NCBI GenBank assembly: GCA_018333525.1
Contig: JAGXTF010000057.1
Coordinates: 1 to 62,677, forward strand
DNA: 62,677 nt
Direction of reading: 5' to 3'
Origin: Bacteroidota bacterium
Lineage (GTDB): Bacteria; Bacteroidota; Bacteroidia; NS11-12g; UBA955
Below the pieces are notes generated by a model. It worked only from the letters and a program-made list of their open reading frames with translations, had not been told where the DNA came from and searched no databases. Every line of letters starts with the position of its first letter. Positions within the stretch are counted from its first letter, which is position 1. Below, one piece after another: positions 8,804 through 17,503 of the stretch. Both the position numbers and the translations under genes were made by a program.

Positions 8804-8834
8804 CAAAAGTAGCAATTTTCTTCCTCTGTTGCAA
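8804..8834 (-). promoter_or_regulatory. Promoter of the rplM-rpsI-rpsB-tsf operon
   Basis: The minus strand reads TTGC (8834-8831), 19 bases, then TACTTTTG (8811-8804), a near-ideal Bacteroidota promoter. The rplM ATG is about 30 bases downstream. No obvious ribosomal-protein autoregulatory structure is visible in the short leader. Confidence 0.8.
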
Positions 8835-8897
8835 GTTGTACGCAATTTTTTTAGTCGCCGAATTTATTATACAGCAACATCCAGCGTCATAAAAATA

Positions 8898-8927
8898 CAA
8901 AAACCCCATCTGACGAAGGGGTTTTTG
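8898..8927 (-). terminator. Intrinsic terminator after the DUF4468-like gene
   Basis: CAAAAACCCC and GGGGTTTTTG pair over 10 bp around a 10-base loop, about 50 bases past the stop at 8979. The U-rich strand serves transcripts arriving from the right; the plus-strand T-run is equally long. Confidence 0.75.
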
Positions 8928-8978
8928 ACATTTTGCTGCCACCTTGGCCGCTGCAAAATATTACCTATAATTTTTGGC

Positions 8979-9707
8979 CTACCAATCGTCTTCGTCTGGC
9001 TGGTAAGGCTCCTTGAGCGACTTTTTCAATCCCTCTACGATTTCCTTCACTTCCTGGTCTGCGGAAAGCAGGTATTTATCTGTATTCTGATACCCCTTTT
9101 TCACCTTCATATAATATTCATGGTAAGTTCTTGTGGCATCCTTTGCCAATCCATCCGGTGATTCAATATGTACAAAGTTCCCAAACTGGTATTTATATCT
9201 GTTATCCTTAAATCTCAAGGTAAGCTTGTATTCCAAAGTGCCTGATTCTGATTTATTGTAATTGCCGTAACGCACAACCATTGGAATGGACACTTTCAGC
9301 GTGATTCTGTCACTCTTTTTGTCTTCTACTACAAATTTCTTCAGGTTTTCCTTTCCGTATCTTTTGGTAAGGTACTTCATTGCCCTCCAATATAAGGAAT
9401 CAGAACCGCAGAAGTCGCAGTTCTCGTCTTCAATGATACCTTCATAATATATAATCTCCCTCAGACTGTCATAAGGTGGATTAAACCTTTTATAGGCAAC
9501 ACGTTTTGGCATCTGAGGCCCTTTATCTTCCTCCATGCCCCAACCACTGCCATCCTCTACCATTGGGCCTGTACTGTCTTTTGTGGCAGTATCGCCTGTT
9601 GTTGGTGCTGATCCCCAATCGCCCCATTGGGCATTCGAGTTCCCTGCGATTAAAAAGAATCCCGCCATAGCAGCTACTCTGGCAATTCTCATCCTGTTAC
9701 TGTTCAT
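8979..9707 (-). CDS. Secreted DUF4468-like protein
   Basis: The protein starts with a signal peptide (ATG at 9707, MNSNRMRIARVAAMAGFF, cut after GNSNA). It continues with a low-complexity Gly/Asp/Thr stretch to about residue 50. The C-terminal half has the pattern KVSIPMVVRYGN then GTLEYKLTLRFKDNRYKYQF, which looks like the DUF4468 fold of exported Bacteroidota proteins. A C-x2-C pair (CDFC) sits near residue 75 in the mature protein. The function is unknown and the role is probably periplasmic. The longer in-frame opening to 9806 is AT-rich and lacks a signal sequence, so I reject it as the start. The family assignment is moderate. Confidence 0.7.
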   Translation of the reverse strand: MNSNRMRIARVAAMAGFFLIAGNSNAQWGDWGSAPTTGDTATKDSTGPMVEDGSGWGMEEDKGPQMPKRVAYKRFNPPYDSLREIIYYEGIIEDENCDFCGSDSLYWRAMKYLTKRYGKENLKKFVVEDKKSDRITLKVSIPMVVRYGNYNKSESGTLEYKLTLRFKDNRYKYQFGNFVHIESPDGLAKDATRTYHEYYMKVKKGYQNTDKYLLSADQEVKEIVEGLKKSLKEPYQPDEDDW

Positions 9708-9852
9708 TCTTAATAATGGGGTTTTCAAAAAGTCTGCCAAAAAATTCGCGCGAATATACAGATAGCACCTTACGGTGTACAACCCCCTCCAATGTTGTTT
9801 TTGCATGGTACCTGATCGTTTTTTGTTCGTATTAAACGGATAAGCTCACGTT

Positions 9853-10869
9853 TTATTGTGTAATTGGAAACCTTCCTTTAGAAAATATTTTGGGCTTTGG
9901 CTTGCCTTTCCGAAGAATTTTTTGCTCTTCCTCAGGCAGGGCAATGGTTTCCATACATTCAATGCTGCAACAGTGTTGGTATTTGTCAGCACATGACTTG
10001 CACTGAATAAACAATAAATGACATCCTACATTGGCACAATTTACATGAGCGTCTGCGGGTTCACCACATTGGTGACAATGCGCAAGAACTTCATCGGTAA
10101 TTCTTTCATGTAAGCGTTGGTCAAATACAAAGTTCACTCCGTGAAATTTATTTTCAACTCCTTGCTCCCTCACCTGATTTACGTAATTAATTATTCCTCC
10201 TTCTAAATGATATACCTGCCCAAATCCATTGTGTTTCATCCAGGCACTAGCCTTTTCACAGCGAATGCCACCGGTGCAGTACATCAATATAGGTTGATCG
10301 CGTTTTTCTTTGAACTCATCTATTACAGAATCTAATTCTTCCTTAAAAGTGTCTACATCCGGACACCTCGCATTCTCAAACCTACCCACTTCACTTTCAT
10401 AATGGTTGCGCATGTCTATTACCACCACATCCGGTTTTTCCAGCATACTGTTCCATTCCCCTGCTTTTAAGTAATTGCCGGTATCTGAAGGATTAAATGT
10501 AGGATCTTCAATTCCATCAGCTACTATTTTCCTGCGTGCTTTGACATCCAGTTTATAAAAAGATTTCTCGCCTTCTTCCAATGCGAGATTTAAACGAATG
10601 TTATTTAAAAAAGAAATGGAATATAAATACTCCTTAAAATTTTCAAACTGTTCAGATGGAAGTGAAATTTGTGCGTTAATACCTTCATCGGCTACATAAA
10701 TCCTGCCTACAACTCCTAAATTGTGGAGATTGTAATAAAGTGTTTCCCGGAATGTTTTTACATCCTTAATTGCATAATACTTATAGAAGGAGATAGTGGT
10801 ATACGGGCGCAGATCTGCCAGCATTCGCCGCTTCAACTCCTCCCTGTTCACCTTGTTGTGCATTAACAT
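9853..10869 (-). CDS. trhO: tRNA uridine(34) hydroxylase, rhodanese family
   Basis: TrhO (formerly YceA) hydroxylates U34 of certain tRNAs to 5-hydroxyuridine with oxygen. It shows the N-terminal ferredoxin-like domain (GRIYVADEGINAQIS), the rhodanese domain with catalytic cysteine in MYCTGGIRCEKASAWM, and the LEGGIINYV loop. A C-terminal cysteine-rich tail (HCHQCG, CANVGC, CKSCADKYQHCC, SIEC) probably binds metal and is typical of the longer subtype. The ATG at 10869 is chosen because a TATTTTTG -7 box lies at 10904-10897, inside the longer open frame. It lies between other RNA-modifying genes but is transcribed alone. Confidence 0.93.
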   Translation of the reverse strand: MLMHNKVNREELKRRMLADLRPYTTISFYKYYAIKDVKTFRETLYYNLHNLGVVGRIYVADEGINAQISLPSEQFENFKEYLYSISFLNNIRLNLALEEGEKSFYKLDVKARRKIVADGIEDPTFNPSDTGNYLKAGEWNSMLEKPDVVVIDMRNHYESEVGRFENARCPDVDTFKEELDSVIDEFKEKRDQPILMYCTGGIRCEKASAWMKHNGFGQVYHLEGGIINYVNQVREQGVENKFHGVNFVFDQRLHERITDEVLAHCHQCGEPADAHVNCANVGCHLLFIQCKSCADKYQHCCSIECMETIALPEEEQKILRKGKPKPKIFSKGRFPITQ

Positions 10870-10896
10870 GGAATAGGTTGGTTTTGAAAATTTCTG

Positions 10897-10904
10897 CAAA
10901 AATA
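10897..10904 (-). promoter_or_regulatory. -7 element of trhO
   Basis: TATTTTTG on the minus strand, 28 bases upstream of the chosen start, matches TAnnTTTG. No convincing -33 is seen at the expected distance. Confidence 0.5.
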
Positions 10905-11046
10905 AGAATTTGGAATTCAAAAGTTGAATGGAAATGAAATTCAGTATTCCAAATTCCCGGATTTACAATTTGCATAGACAATTGCCGATTGCAATCACCG
11001 CAGTAAATTATCTTATTGCCATTTCAACTTCAGAAAACGGTTCTTC

Positions 11047-12048
11047 TTAAGAATTTAATACCATTTCTGTTTCCGAATACACCAAACGCATTTCTTCTAA
11101 TACCGCAATTACCAAATCGTATTCATTCTCTGTTACCAGTTGGGTTCGGAAAGGTTTAAAATCATGCAATCCCCGAAAATAATGGGAATAATGTCTGCGC
11201 ATTTCTATAATACCCAATTTCTCCCCTTTCCATTCCACACTTCTATCCAAATGGGTTTTACAAGTTTCCAAACGCTCTGCAAAGGTTGGCGCATTTAACT
11301 CCATTCCGGTTTTCAGGAAATGCTTTATCTCCCGAAATATCCATGGATAACCAATGCTTGCTCTTCCAATCATAATTCCATCTACCCCATATTTATTTTT
11401 GTATTCCAGCGCTTTTTGCGGACTGTCAATATCTCCATTTCCGAAAATTGGAATTTTAATTCTGGGATTATTTTTCACAGCTGCGATCAGGGACCAATCT
11501 GCTTCACCTTTGTAAAGTTGCGCCCTGGTTCTTCCATGTATGGAAAGTGCCTGAACCCCCACATCCTGGAGCCTTTCTGCCACTTCCTCCACATTTTTAC
11601 TTTGATCATCCCATCCCAATCGTGTTTTTACCGTAACCGGTTTACTTGTTGCATTTACCACAGCTTTAGTGAGCCTGACCATTAATTCCACATCCTTAAG
11701 CACTGCGGCACCTGCTCCCTTGCAAACAACTTTTTTAACCGGACACCCAAAATTGATATCTACCAAATCCGGATTTGTTGCATCTACAATCCTGGCTGAC
11801 ATGGCCATGGCCTCTTCATCTCCACCGAATATTTGTATGCCAATGGGTCGTTCGTAATCGAAAATATCCAGTTTCTGGCGACTTTTAATAGCATCCCGAA
11901 TCAATCCTTCGCTGCTGATAAACTCCGTAAACATCAGGTCAGCACCATGTTTTTTACATACATAACGAAATGGAGGGTCACTCACATCCTCCATAGGTGC
12001 CAGTAACAAAGGGAAATCCCCGAGCTGTATATTGCCAATTTTTACCAA
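11047..12048 (-). CDS. dusB: tRNA-dihydrouridine synthase B
   Basis: This FMN flavoprotein reduces uridine to dihydrouridine in the D-loop of tRNA. The TIM-barrel motifs are clear: LLLAPMEDVSDPPFR for FMN binding, FTEFISSEG, the substrate/catalytic loop DINFGCPVKKVVCKGAGAA with the active cysteine, SIHGRTRAQLYKG, and PIFGNGDI then GIMIGRASIG. The start codon is TTG at 12048. The resulting N-terminus KIGNIQLGDFPLLLAPM matches the family exactly, and a TAAATTTG box lies just upstream, so the rare codon is well supported. It is divergent from the CPBP gene with only 17 bases between starts. Confidence 0.96.
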   Translation of the reverse strand: MVKIGNIQLGDFPLLLAPMEDVSDPPFRYVCKKHGADLMFTEFISSEGLIRDAIKSRQKLDIFDYERPIGIQIFGGDEEAMAMSARIVDATNPDLVDINFGCPVKKVVCKGAGAAVLKDVELMVRLTKAVVNATSKPVTVKTRLGWDDQSKNVEEVAERLQDVGVQALSIHGRTRAQLYKGEADWSLIAAVKNNPRIKIPIFGNGDIDSPQKALEYKNKYGVDGIMIGRASIGYPWIFREIKHFLKTGMELNAPTFAERLETCKTHLDRSVEWKGEKLGIIEMRRHYSHYFRGLHDFKPFRTQLVTENEYDLVIAVLEEMRLVYSETEMVLNS

Positions 12049-12056
12049 CTTTGTCG

Positions 12057-12064
12057 CAAATTTA
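12057..12064 (-). promoter_or_regulatory. -7 element of dusB
   Basis: TAAATTTG on the minus strand sits eight bases before the TTG start. It lies within the 17-base gap between two divergent genes, so the dusB leader must be very short. Confidence 0.6.
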
Positions 12065-12065
12065 C

Positions 12066-13004
12066 ATGTTAGACGATAAACCCCTGTTTGAAAAACCCGC
12101 CAAATCCTTTTATACTCCTTGGGGACTGGCTTTTGTATTGGTTTTCCTTTTTCTTTTTCAGATCATTTTTTATTTTCTGGCAGTTTATACCGGTGGCCTG
12201 ATTTATGACCTGGGATTTCACGGCGCATTAAATTTGCTAAACGAACCGGATGGCACGTCCAAAGCCATCAATCTCGCCAGATATACTAACGTTGTGAGTT
12301 TTACAGGTTATATGTTTTTACCTGTTCTGCTGTTTACCATCATCAATAAAACCAGTTTGTCTGTGGAAGGTGGTTTAAAAATTCCTATGCGCCGTCCATT
12401 GTTCTTCCTGAGTATTCTGATTCTTGCTCTTACCATCCCCCTGGTTGATTATGTAACCGGATCGTTACAGAATTTAGACCTTCCCCAATCTTTGAAATAT
12501 TGGGCAAACCGTTTTGAACAAAGCAGAGAAGAACAATTCAATACTCTACTGGAAATGCACCAACCATCTGAATTGATATTTTGTATTTTAACTATAGGCT
12601 TGTTACCGGCAGTTCTTGAAGAATTTATGTTCCGTGGTGTAATCATGAATATTTTTCTGAAAATATTGCGAAACAAAAACACCGCAATTTTCCTTCAGGC
12701 AATTGTTTTTAGTGTACTTCATTTCAGCTTTTATCAATTACCGGGTATTTTATTTATGGGTATTTTATTCGGATTTGTGGCACAAAAAACAGGAACTATT
12801 TTATACGGAATTATCATGCACTTCCTTTTTAATACCACCACTATTGTTCTGTATTATTTGAATTTCATGGAATTCGACAAATCCGGTGTTTTTGGTAAGT
12901 ACCAAAGCCTGCCTTTAAATATCTTTACAGCAATAGCCTGTTTCTTTGGAATTGTGATATTTTTGCGATTATTCAATCGCGTTATACGAAATTCACATGA
13001 ATAA
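12066..13004 (+). CDS. CPBP-family intramembrane glutamic protease
   Basis: This polytopic membrane protein of the CAAX-protease/bacteriocin-processing (ABI) superfamily shows three signature motifs: EEFMFRG with the paired glutamates and arginine, FSVLHFSFYQLPG with the first histidine, and the late HFLFNTT. About seven or eight hydrophobic helices are visible. Substrates of bacterial members are mostly unknown. The ATG at 12066 starts a plausible cytoplasmic tail (MLDDKPLFEKPAKS); the longer frame overlaps dusB. It overlaps cdsA by eight bases, so the two membrane proteins are coupled. Confidence 0.9.
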   Translation: MLDDKPLFEKPAKSFYTPWGLAFVLVFLFLFQIIFYFLAVYTGGLIYDLGFHGALNLLNEPDGTSKAINLARYTNVVSFTGYMFLPVLLFTIINKTSLSVEGGLKIPMRRPLFFLSILILALTIPLVDYVTGSLQNLDLPQSLKYWANRFEQSREEQFNTLLEMHQPSELIFCILTIGLLPAVLEEFMFRGVIMNIFLKILRNKNTAIFLQAIVFSVLHFSFYQLPGILFMGILFGFVAQKTGTILYGIIMHFLFNTTTIVLYYLNFMEFDKSGVFGKYQSLPLNIFTAIACFFGIVIFLRLFNRVIRNSHE

Positions 13005-13797
13005 TTTTTGGACCAGAACCATCAGCGGGGCTGTATTTGCCGGAGTCGTTATCGCCTGTATATGGTATAATCAATGGTCATTAATTATGCTGCTTTGGCT
13101 TATTTCCGTTGTAGGTATTTTTGAGTTTTTAAAATTGCGCAAATCCACAGATCCGCTCTCTGTAATTTTCGGTATTCTTCTTGGATCTCTCTTTATTTTA
13201 ATTCCTGTAATAACCAAAATACAGCCATATATTTATATATCCATTGCAGCAATAGCGTTAATCTTTGTTCTGATTTCACTGCTTCGCTTCCAAACTTTAG
13301 TGTATAAACATGTTTCCAATGTATTTATCGGTTGCCTGTATGTTGCAATTCCGGTTACCCTTTTTTTGGATGCTGTTTATGATCCTTTCGATTATGAATT
13401 TCGAAAACCGCTGTTTATTTTTCTTTTGGTTTGGAGCTCAGACACTTTTGCATATCTGACTGGCAGAGCATTGGGCAACCACCATCTCGCACCAAAATTA
13501 AGTCCTAAAAAAACCTGGGAAGGTTTTATTGGCGGAAGTATTTTAACCGCAATTCTGGGAGGATTTTTGGGATATATTTGGATCTCTATGGAACCCTACC
13601 AGGGTGTGATCTTGGGTTTGTGTGTTGGAATTTTTGGTACGGCCGGAGATCTTTTTGAAAGTGCATTAAAACGAAACGCAGAAGTGAAGGATAGTGGTAA
13701 TATTATTCCCGGACATGGTGGTGTTCTCGACAGATTCGATGCATTCCTTTTTGCCTGCATTGTTTGCTGGTGCACCTTTCAATGGCTGGAAATTTAA
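12997..13797 (+). CDS. cdsA: Phosphatidate cytidylyltransferase
   Basis: This inner-membrane enzyme makes CDP-diacylglycerol from phosphatidate and CTP, feeding all phospholipids. It is 266 residues with about eight hydrophobic helices and the full C-terminal family signature: SALKRNAEVKDSGNIIPGHG then GGVLDRFDAFLF. The preceding LSPKKTWEGFIGG loop is also typical. It is translationally coupled to the CPBP protease by an eight-base overlap and ends five bases from the convergent rluD gene. Confidence 0.97.
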   Translation: MNNFWTRTISGAVFAGVVIACIWYNQWSLIMLLWLISVVGIFEFLKLRKSTDPLSVIFGILLGSLFILIPVITKIQPYIYISIAAIALIFVLISLLRFQTLVYKHVSNVFIGCLYVAIPVTLFLDAVYDPFDYEFRKPLFIFLLVWSSDTFAYLTGRALGNHHLAPKLSPKKTWEGFIGGSILTAILGGFLGYIWISMEPYQGVILGLCVGIFGTAGDLFESALKRNAEVKDSGNIIPGHGGVLDRFDAFLFACIVCWCTFQWLEI

Positions 13798-13802
13798 CTT
13801 AT

Positions 13803-14888
13803 CTATTTTGCCTTTAAATCCGTACCCGAATAGTTACGGATTTTTGTAAGAAGATTTTTGAAATCATCCGGTAAAGGCGCATCAAACTTCACCATCTGCC
13901 CTGTATCGGGGTGTATAAAGCCTAGCTCCGCTGCATGTAACGCCTGCCTTGGCATCATCTCAAATGCATTATCTATGAATTGTTTGAATTTTGGCAATGC
14001 CGAACCTTTTTTTATTTCCTTTCCTCCGTACATTTCATCGCTGAAAATCGGATGTCCAATGGATGCCATTTGCGCCCTTATTTGATGTGTTCTTCCCGTT
14101 TCCAGCCTGCATTCTACGAGTGCTGAAAAATAGTATTTTTCCAGAGTTTTATAATGGGTAATTGCCATTTTCCCGTCTTCCGGATCACTAAAATTTTTTG
14201 ATCGCCTTCTGTCGGCTGGATCTCTGGATAAATATCCCGTAATGGTTCCGGACTCCGGGTCCGGCTCACCCCAAACCAAAGCCACGTAACGCCTGTGAAT
14301 ACTATGGTCGTAAAATTGCTTCGCTAAATGGGTGAGTGCAGATTCCGTTTTCGCAATTACCAATAAACCACTGGTATCCTTATCTATGCGGTGTACCAAA
14401 CCCGGTCTGTGTGAAGCATCTTTTTGTGGCAGATTTCCAAAATGATACGCAAGTGCATTTACCAGAGTACCTGTGTAATTGTTAAATCCGGGATGCACCA
14501 CCATTCCTGCAGGTTTACTTACTACCAGTAAGGATGCATCTTCATAAACAATGTCCAAAGGAATATTTTCAGGATATATCTCAGTATCTCTGGGTGCTTC
14601 CGGTAAAACAATACGCACATCATCTCCGGCTTTTATTTTGTAATTGCTTTTTACCCCCTTCCCATTCACCAAAACAAAATCCACCTCGATCGCAGCCTGT
14701 ATCTTGGTTCTGCTGGCATTTGCAATTTTATGCATCAGCCACTTATCAATCCGCATTGGCTCCTGACCCGGATCCGCTACAAACTGATAATGCTCAAATA
14801 AACCGTTTTCCTCCTGTAATATTTCTTCTTCCAATCCGGCAAATTTCGTGAAATATCTCCATGTTAGGTGACTTTCCTTTTCATGCAA
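13803..14888 (-). CDS. rluD: RluA-family pseudouridine synthase (RluD-like)
   Basis: This enzyme isomerises uridines in 23S rRNA; RluD acts on helix 69. It has an S4 RNA-binding domain (MRIDKWLMHKIANASRTK near residues 45-62) followed by the catalytic domain with HRIDKDTSGLLVIAK carrying the active aspartate, and LETGRTHQIRAQM. An N-terminal extension of about 35-40 residues precedes the S4 domain. The start codon at 14888 is therefore not certain, and a later in-frame start is possible. RluD is the likeliest member by length and domain order, though RluC-type specificity cannot be excluded. Confidence 0.9.
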   Translation of the reverse strand: MHEKESHLTWRYFTKFAGLEEEILQEENGLFEHYQFVADPGQEPMRIDKWLMHKIANASRTKIQAAIEVDFVLVNGKGVKSNYKIKAGDDVRIVLPEAPRDTEIYPENIPLDIVYEDASLLVVSKPAGMVVHPGFNNYTGTLVNALAYHFGNLPQKDASHRPGLVHRIDKDTSGLLVIAKTESALTHLAKQFYDHSIHRRYVALVWGEPDPESGTITGYLSRDPADRRRSKNFSDPEDGKMAITHYKTLEKYYFSALVECRLETGRTHQIRAQMASIGHPIFSDEMYGGKEIKKGSALPKFKQFIDNAFEMMPRQALHAAELGFIHPDTGQMVKFDAPLPDDFKNLLTKIRNYSGTDLKAK

Positions 14889-14950
14889 AGCTTCACAAGG
14901 ATCAAAAGCATACCCTGTTGAAATATTAATTGGTATTTTCGCATCCGGAA

Positions 14951-16228
14951 ATGCCCCGGAAACTTCAGTTAAAACTCAGTGGAATTTTATTGCTCGCACT
15001 TTTTTGGTCGGTATACCACGAGCATTACTCCGGTAATTTTAAAAGGACCGTTAAAATAGATGGTATCGGTTACAACGGATATCTCCCGGCACTTTTCATA
15101 CATGATGGAAATTTGCACTGGAGTTTTTACGAAAATAAATTGGATACCCTCTCCGTTTTTGAAGGTAAAATTCAGGATTTCCGCAAACCGTATGGCAATG
15201 GACGATTCATCAACAAATACCCTTTGGGTTTGGCCATTGCGCAAGCCCCTTTCTGGTTCTCTGCCTGGGGTTATTACGGATTTTCAGACCATGTGTCGGG
15301 ATATGAACCGGCATTTCAAGCAGCAGTATTTATCAATAATATTTTTTGGCTTTTTCTTGGAATCTGGTTATTCGGCATATTTCTGAAAAAACACCATTGG
15401 CGCGACAATAGCATCATTTTATTTGTAGCATTATTCCTTTTCGGAACCAATTTATTTCACTTTATCACCTTCGACAATTGTCTTACACATCCTGTTACTG
15501 TAGGGCTCAGCATGATGGCGTTTTATCTGTTGAGCAAATTTATCAGCAGCAGCAGAATCATATTTTTTCTTTCATTTCTTCTGATTTTCGCTATAATTTT
15601 TTGTATCCGACCAGTGAATATTTTGATGGTTCCTTTTTTTCTGATTTATTTTTATTGGGGCAATAAGGATAGACCTAAAATTGAATTGAAACATTTAGCC
15701 TGGGCCTTTGCGGGCGTATGCCTGGCTTTGTTCCTTTATTTGGGAAGCAATAAAATGCAAACCGGAAGCTGGCTGGTATACACCTACCAAAATGAAAAAT
15801 TTGTATGGAATGAATTTCATTTCTTAGATGTTACTTTTGGTTACCGTTGTGGTGTTTTCCTGTATACACCAATTTTATTGACCACGGTATATTTGGGTTT
15901 CAAATCTCCCAATCGCAAACTGGTCATTGGATATCTGGTTTCCATGCTGACAACCATTTATATCATTTCCTGTTGGAATGAATTCTGTTATGGCTGCCGT
16001 TTGGGCAACCGACCCATGGTAGATTATTATATTTTCTTTTTGATTCCCTTATTAAATCTCAAATGGAGACCGGGTAAACCGGAAAAATATTTATTGGTAT
16101 TCCTATGGATTTTCTTTTTGTATTACAATCAAATTTTACATTACCAATACCGACATTACCTTCTGGATTGGTGCGATGTAAAAAAACAACAATTCTGGGA
16201 AGTATTTTTACAAACTGACAACAATTAA
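14951..16228 (+). CDS. Polytopic membrane protein, GT-C-like, unknown function
   Basis: This 425-residue integral membrane protein has about nine to eleven hydrophobic helices and conserved-looking loops such as GRFINKYPLG and YGCRLGNRPMVDYY. The topology and the late periplasmic loop before a helix pair recall GT-C (ArnT/PMT-like) glycosyltransferases, but I see no decisive catalytic acidic motif, so this is only a suggestion. The ATG at 14951 is chosen; a TTG at 14930 is possible, but a TATTTTCG -7-like box lies between them. It stops five bases before a VOC gene and may be co-transcribed with it. Confidence 0.65.
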   Translation: MPRKLQLKLSGILLLALFWSVYHEHYSGNFKRTVKIDGIGYNGYLPALFIHDGNLHWSFYENKLDTLSVFEGKIQDFRKPYGNGRFINKYPLGLAIAQAPFWFSAWGYYGFSDHVSGYEPAFQAAVFINNIFWLFLGIWLFGIFLKKHHWRDNSIILFVALFLFGTNLFHFITFDNCLTHPVTVGLSMMAFYLLSKFISSSRIIFFLSFLLIFAIIFCIRPVNILMVPFFLIYFYWGNKDRPKIELKHLAWAFAGVCLALFLYLGSNKMQTGSWLVYTYQNEKFVWNEFHFLDVTFGYRCGVFLYTPILLTTVYLGFKSPNRKLVIGYLVSMLTTIYIISCWNEFCYGCRLGNRPMVDYYIFFLIPLLNLKWRPGKPEKYLLVFLWIFFLYYNQILHYQYRHYLLDWCDVKKQQFWEVFLQTDNN

Positions 16229-16232
16229 ATTT

Positions 16233-16616
16233 ATGATTCAGGGCATTCACCATATCGCCATTATTTGCACCAATTATGAAGTGTCCCGCAGGTTCTATAC
16301 TGAAATTCTCGGTTTTGAAATTATTGCAGAACATTTCAGGGAAGAGCGGAATTCCTGGAAACTGGATCTGGCATTAAATGGCAATTATCTTTTAGAATTG
16401 TTCTCATTTCCCAATGTTCCTGAGCGAATTTCACATCCGGAAGCCGCAGGGCTCCGGCATCTTGCGTTTGCAGTTCAGAATCTTGAATTGGAAGTGGAAC
16501 GATTAAAACACCTCAAAGTTTTTACGGAAGAAATCCGACATGATGCTTTAACGGGTAAACCATTTACCTTTTTTAAAGACCCGGATGGGTTGCCAATAGA
16601 ATTGTACGAAATGTAA
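16233..16616 (+). CDS. VOC-family protein, YaeR/GloA2-like
   Basis: This is a 127-residue vicinal-oxygen-chelate protein with two beta-alpha-beta modules. The metal-binding histidine and glutamates are in GIHHIAIICTNY, LLELFSFPN, GLRHLAFAV and GLPIELYEM, which closely follow the YaeR/SMU508-type glyoxalase relatives. The enzymatic activity of that subgroup is not established; lactoylglutathione lyase activity should not be assumed, and glutathione is generally lacking in this phylum. The start is the ATG at 16233, just after the preceding stop codon. Confidence 0.9.
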   Translation: MIQGIHHIAIICTNYEVSRRFYTEILGFEIIAEHFREERNSWKLDLALNGNYLLELFSFPNVPERISHPEAAGLRHLAFAVQNLELEVERLKHLKVFTEEIRHDALTGKPFTFFKDPDGLPIELYEM

Positions 16617-16627
16617 CCATTCGGTAT

Positions 16628-17503
16628 CTATATATGGTCCATAATAAAATCTATCTTCCCCAACCTTAATCCAGCCCATCCCGCCTGGTTTATGATTACT
16701 TCTTTGCCACTTATATTTTTGAACTTCACCGGTTCGTCCAAAAAGGTATGGGTATGTCCACCTAAAATCAGATCAATGCCATTCGTAGCCTTCGCCAATT
16801 TCTGATCGTCGATTTTATTGCCTGGATATTGATAACCCAAATGACTTAATACGATAATCATTTCACAATGCTCCTTTTTTCGCAAGTGATCAACGGTTTT
16901 TTGAACCCATTCCACCGGGTCTCTGTATACGACTCCTTTACGCAAGGGAGCCTGCACCAGTCCGTCTAAATCAATCCCCACCCCCGTTATGCCAATTTTG
17001 ATTCCACTCCGTTTAAAAATCTGATACGGTTTTACCATATTATTTAAAGCTGTTTCATGGAAATCGTAATTGCAATTTACCGCTGGGAAATTGGCGTGTT
17101 TCAAGAGCTCTGCCAGTTTTTCAACACCATTATCAAAATCATGATTGCCCAGAGTTGTTGCATGATAACCGGCATGGTTCATCCAAATCATTTCCGGTAC
17201 CCCGCCAAACAAATTAAAATATGGAGTACCCTGAAAAATATCACCGCAATCCAATAACAGAAAAGATTCATCCAGTGGTCTATTGTCCAGAATCAGGCTC
17301 CGTAAATTTTCAATTCCACCCATATTGGCATGCAGAGGGTGATTTGCCGGGAATGGATCGACGTGGCTGTGAAAATCATTGGTATGTAATATGCGGATGC
17401 CGCGTTTATACCCTGCTGATCTGCCATGTAACCATTCAGGCACATATAGGCTTCCCGCAGTTGCGAGCATGCCATACCTGATAAAATTACGCCTGTTAAT
17501 CAT
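16628..17503 (-). CDS. 5'-nucleotidase catalytic (metallophosphatase) half, Tat-exported
   Basis: This is the N-terminal calcineurin-like domain of a UshA-type 5'-nucleotidase encoded as a separate protein. The di-metal ligands are all visible in order: TNDFHSH, LLDCGDIFQG, TLGNHDFDNG, VLSHLGY and GGHTHTF. The N-terminus MINRRNFIRYGMLA is a twin-arginine (Tat) signal, so the enzyme is exported folded to the periplasm. The substrate-binding C-terminal domain is absent here but is encoded by the gene immediately upstream, overlapping by eight bases. The two probably act together in nucleotide or sugar-nucleotide salvage. Confidence 0.92.
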   Translation of the reverse strand: MINRRNFIRYGMLATAGSLYVPEWLHGRSAGYKRGIRILHTNDFHSHVDPFPANHPLHANMGGIENLRSLILDNRPLDESFLLLDCGDIFQGTPYFNLFGGVPEMIWMNHAGYHATTLGNHDFDNGVEKLAELLKHANFPAVNCNYDFHETALNNMVKPYQIFKRSGIKIGITGVGIDLDGLVQAPLRKGVVYRDPVEWVQKTVDHLRKKEHCEMIIVLSHLGYQYPGNKIDDQKLAKATNGIDLILGGHTHTFLDEPVKFKNISGKEVIINQAGWAGLRLGKIDFIMDHI

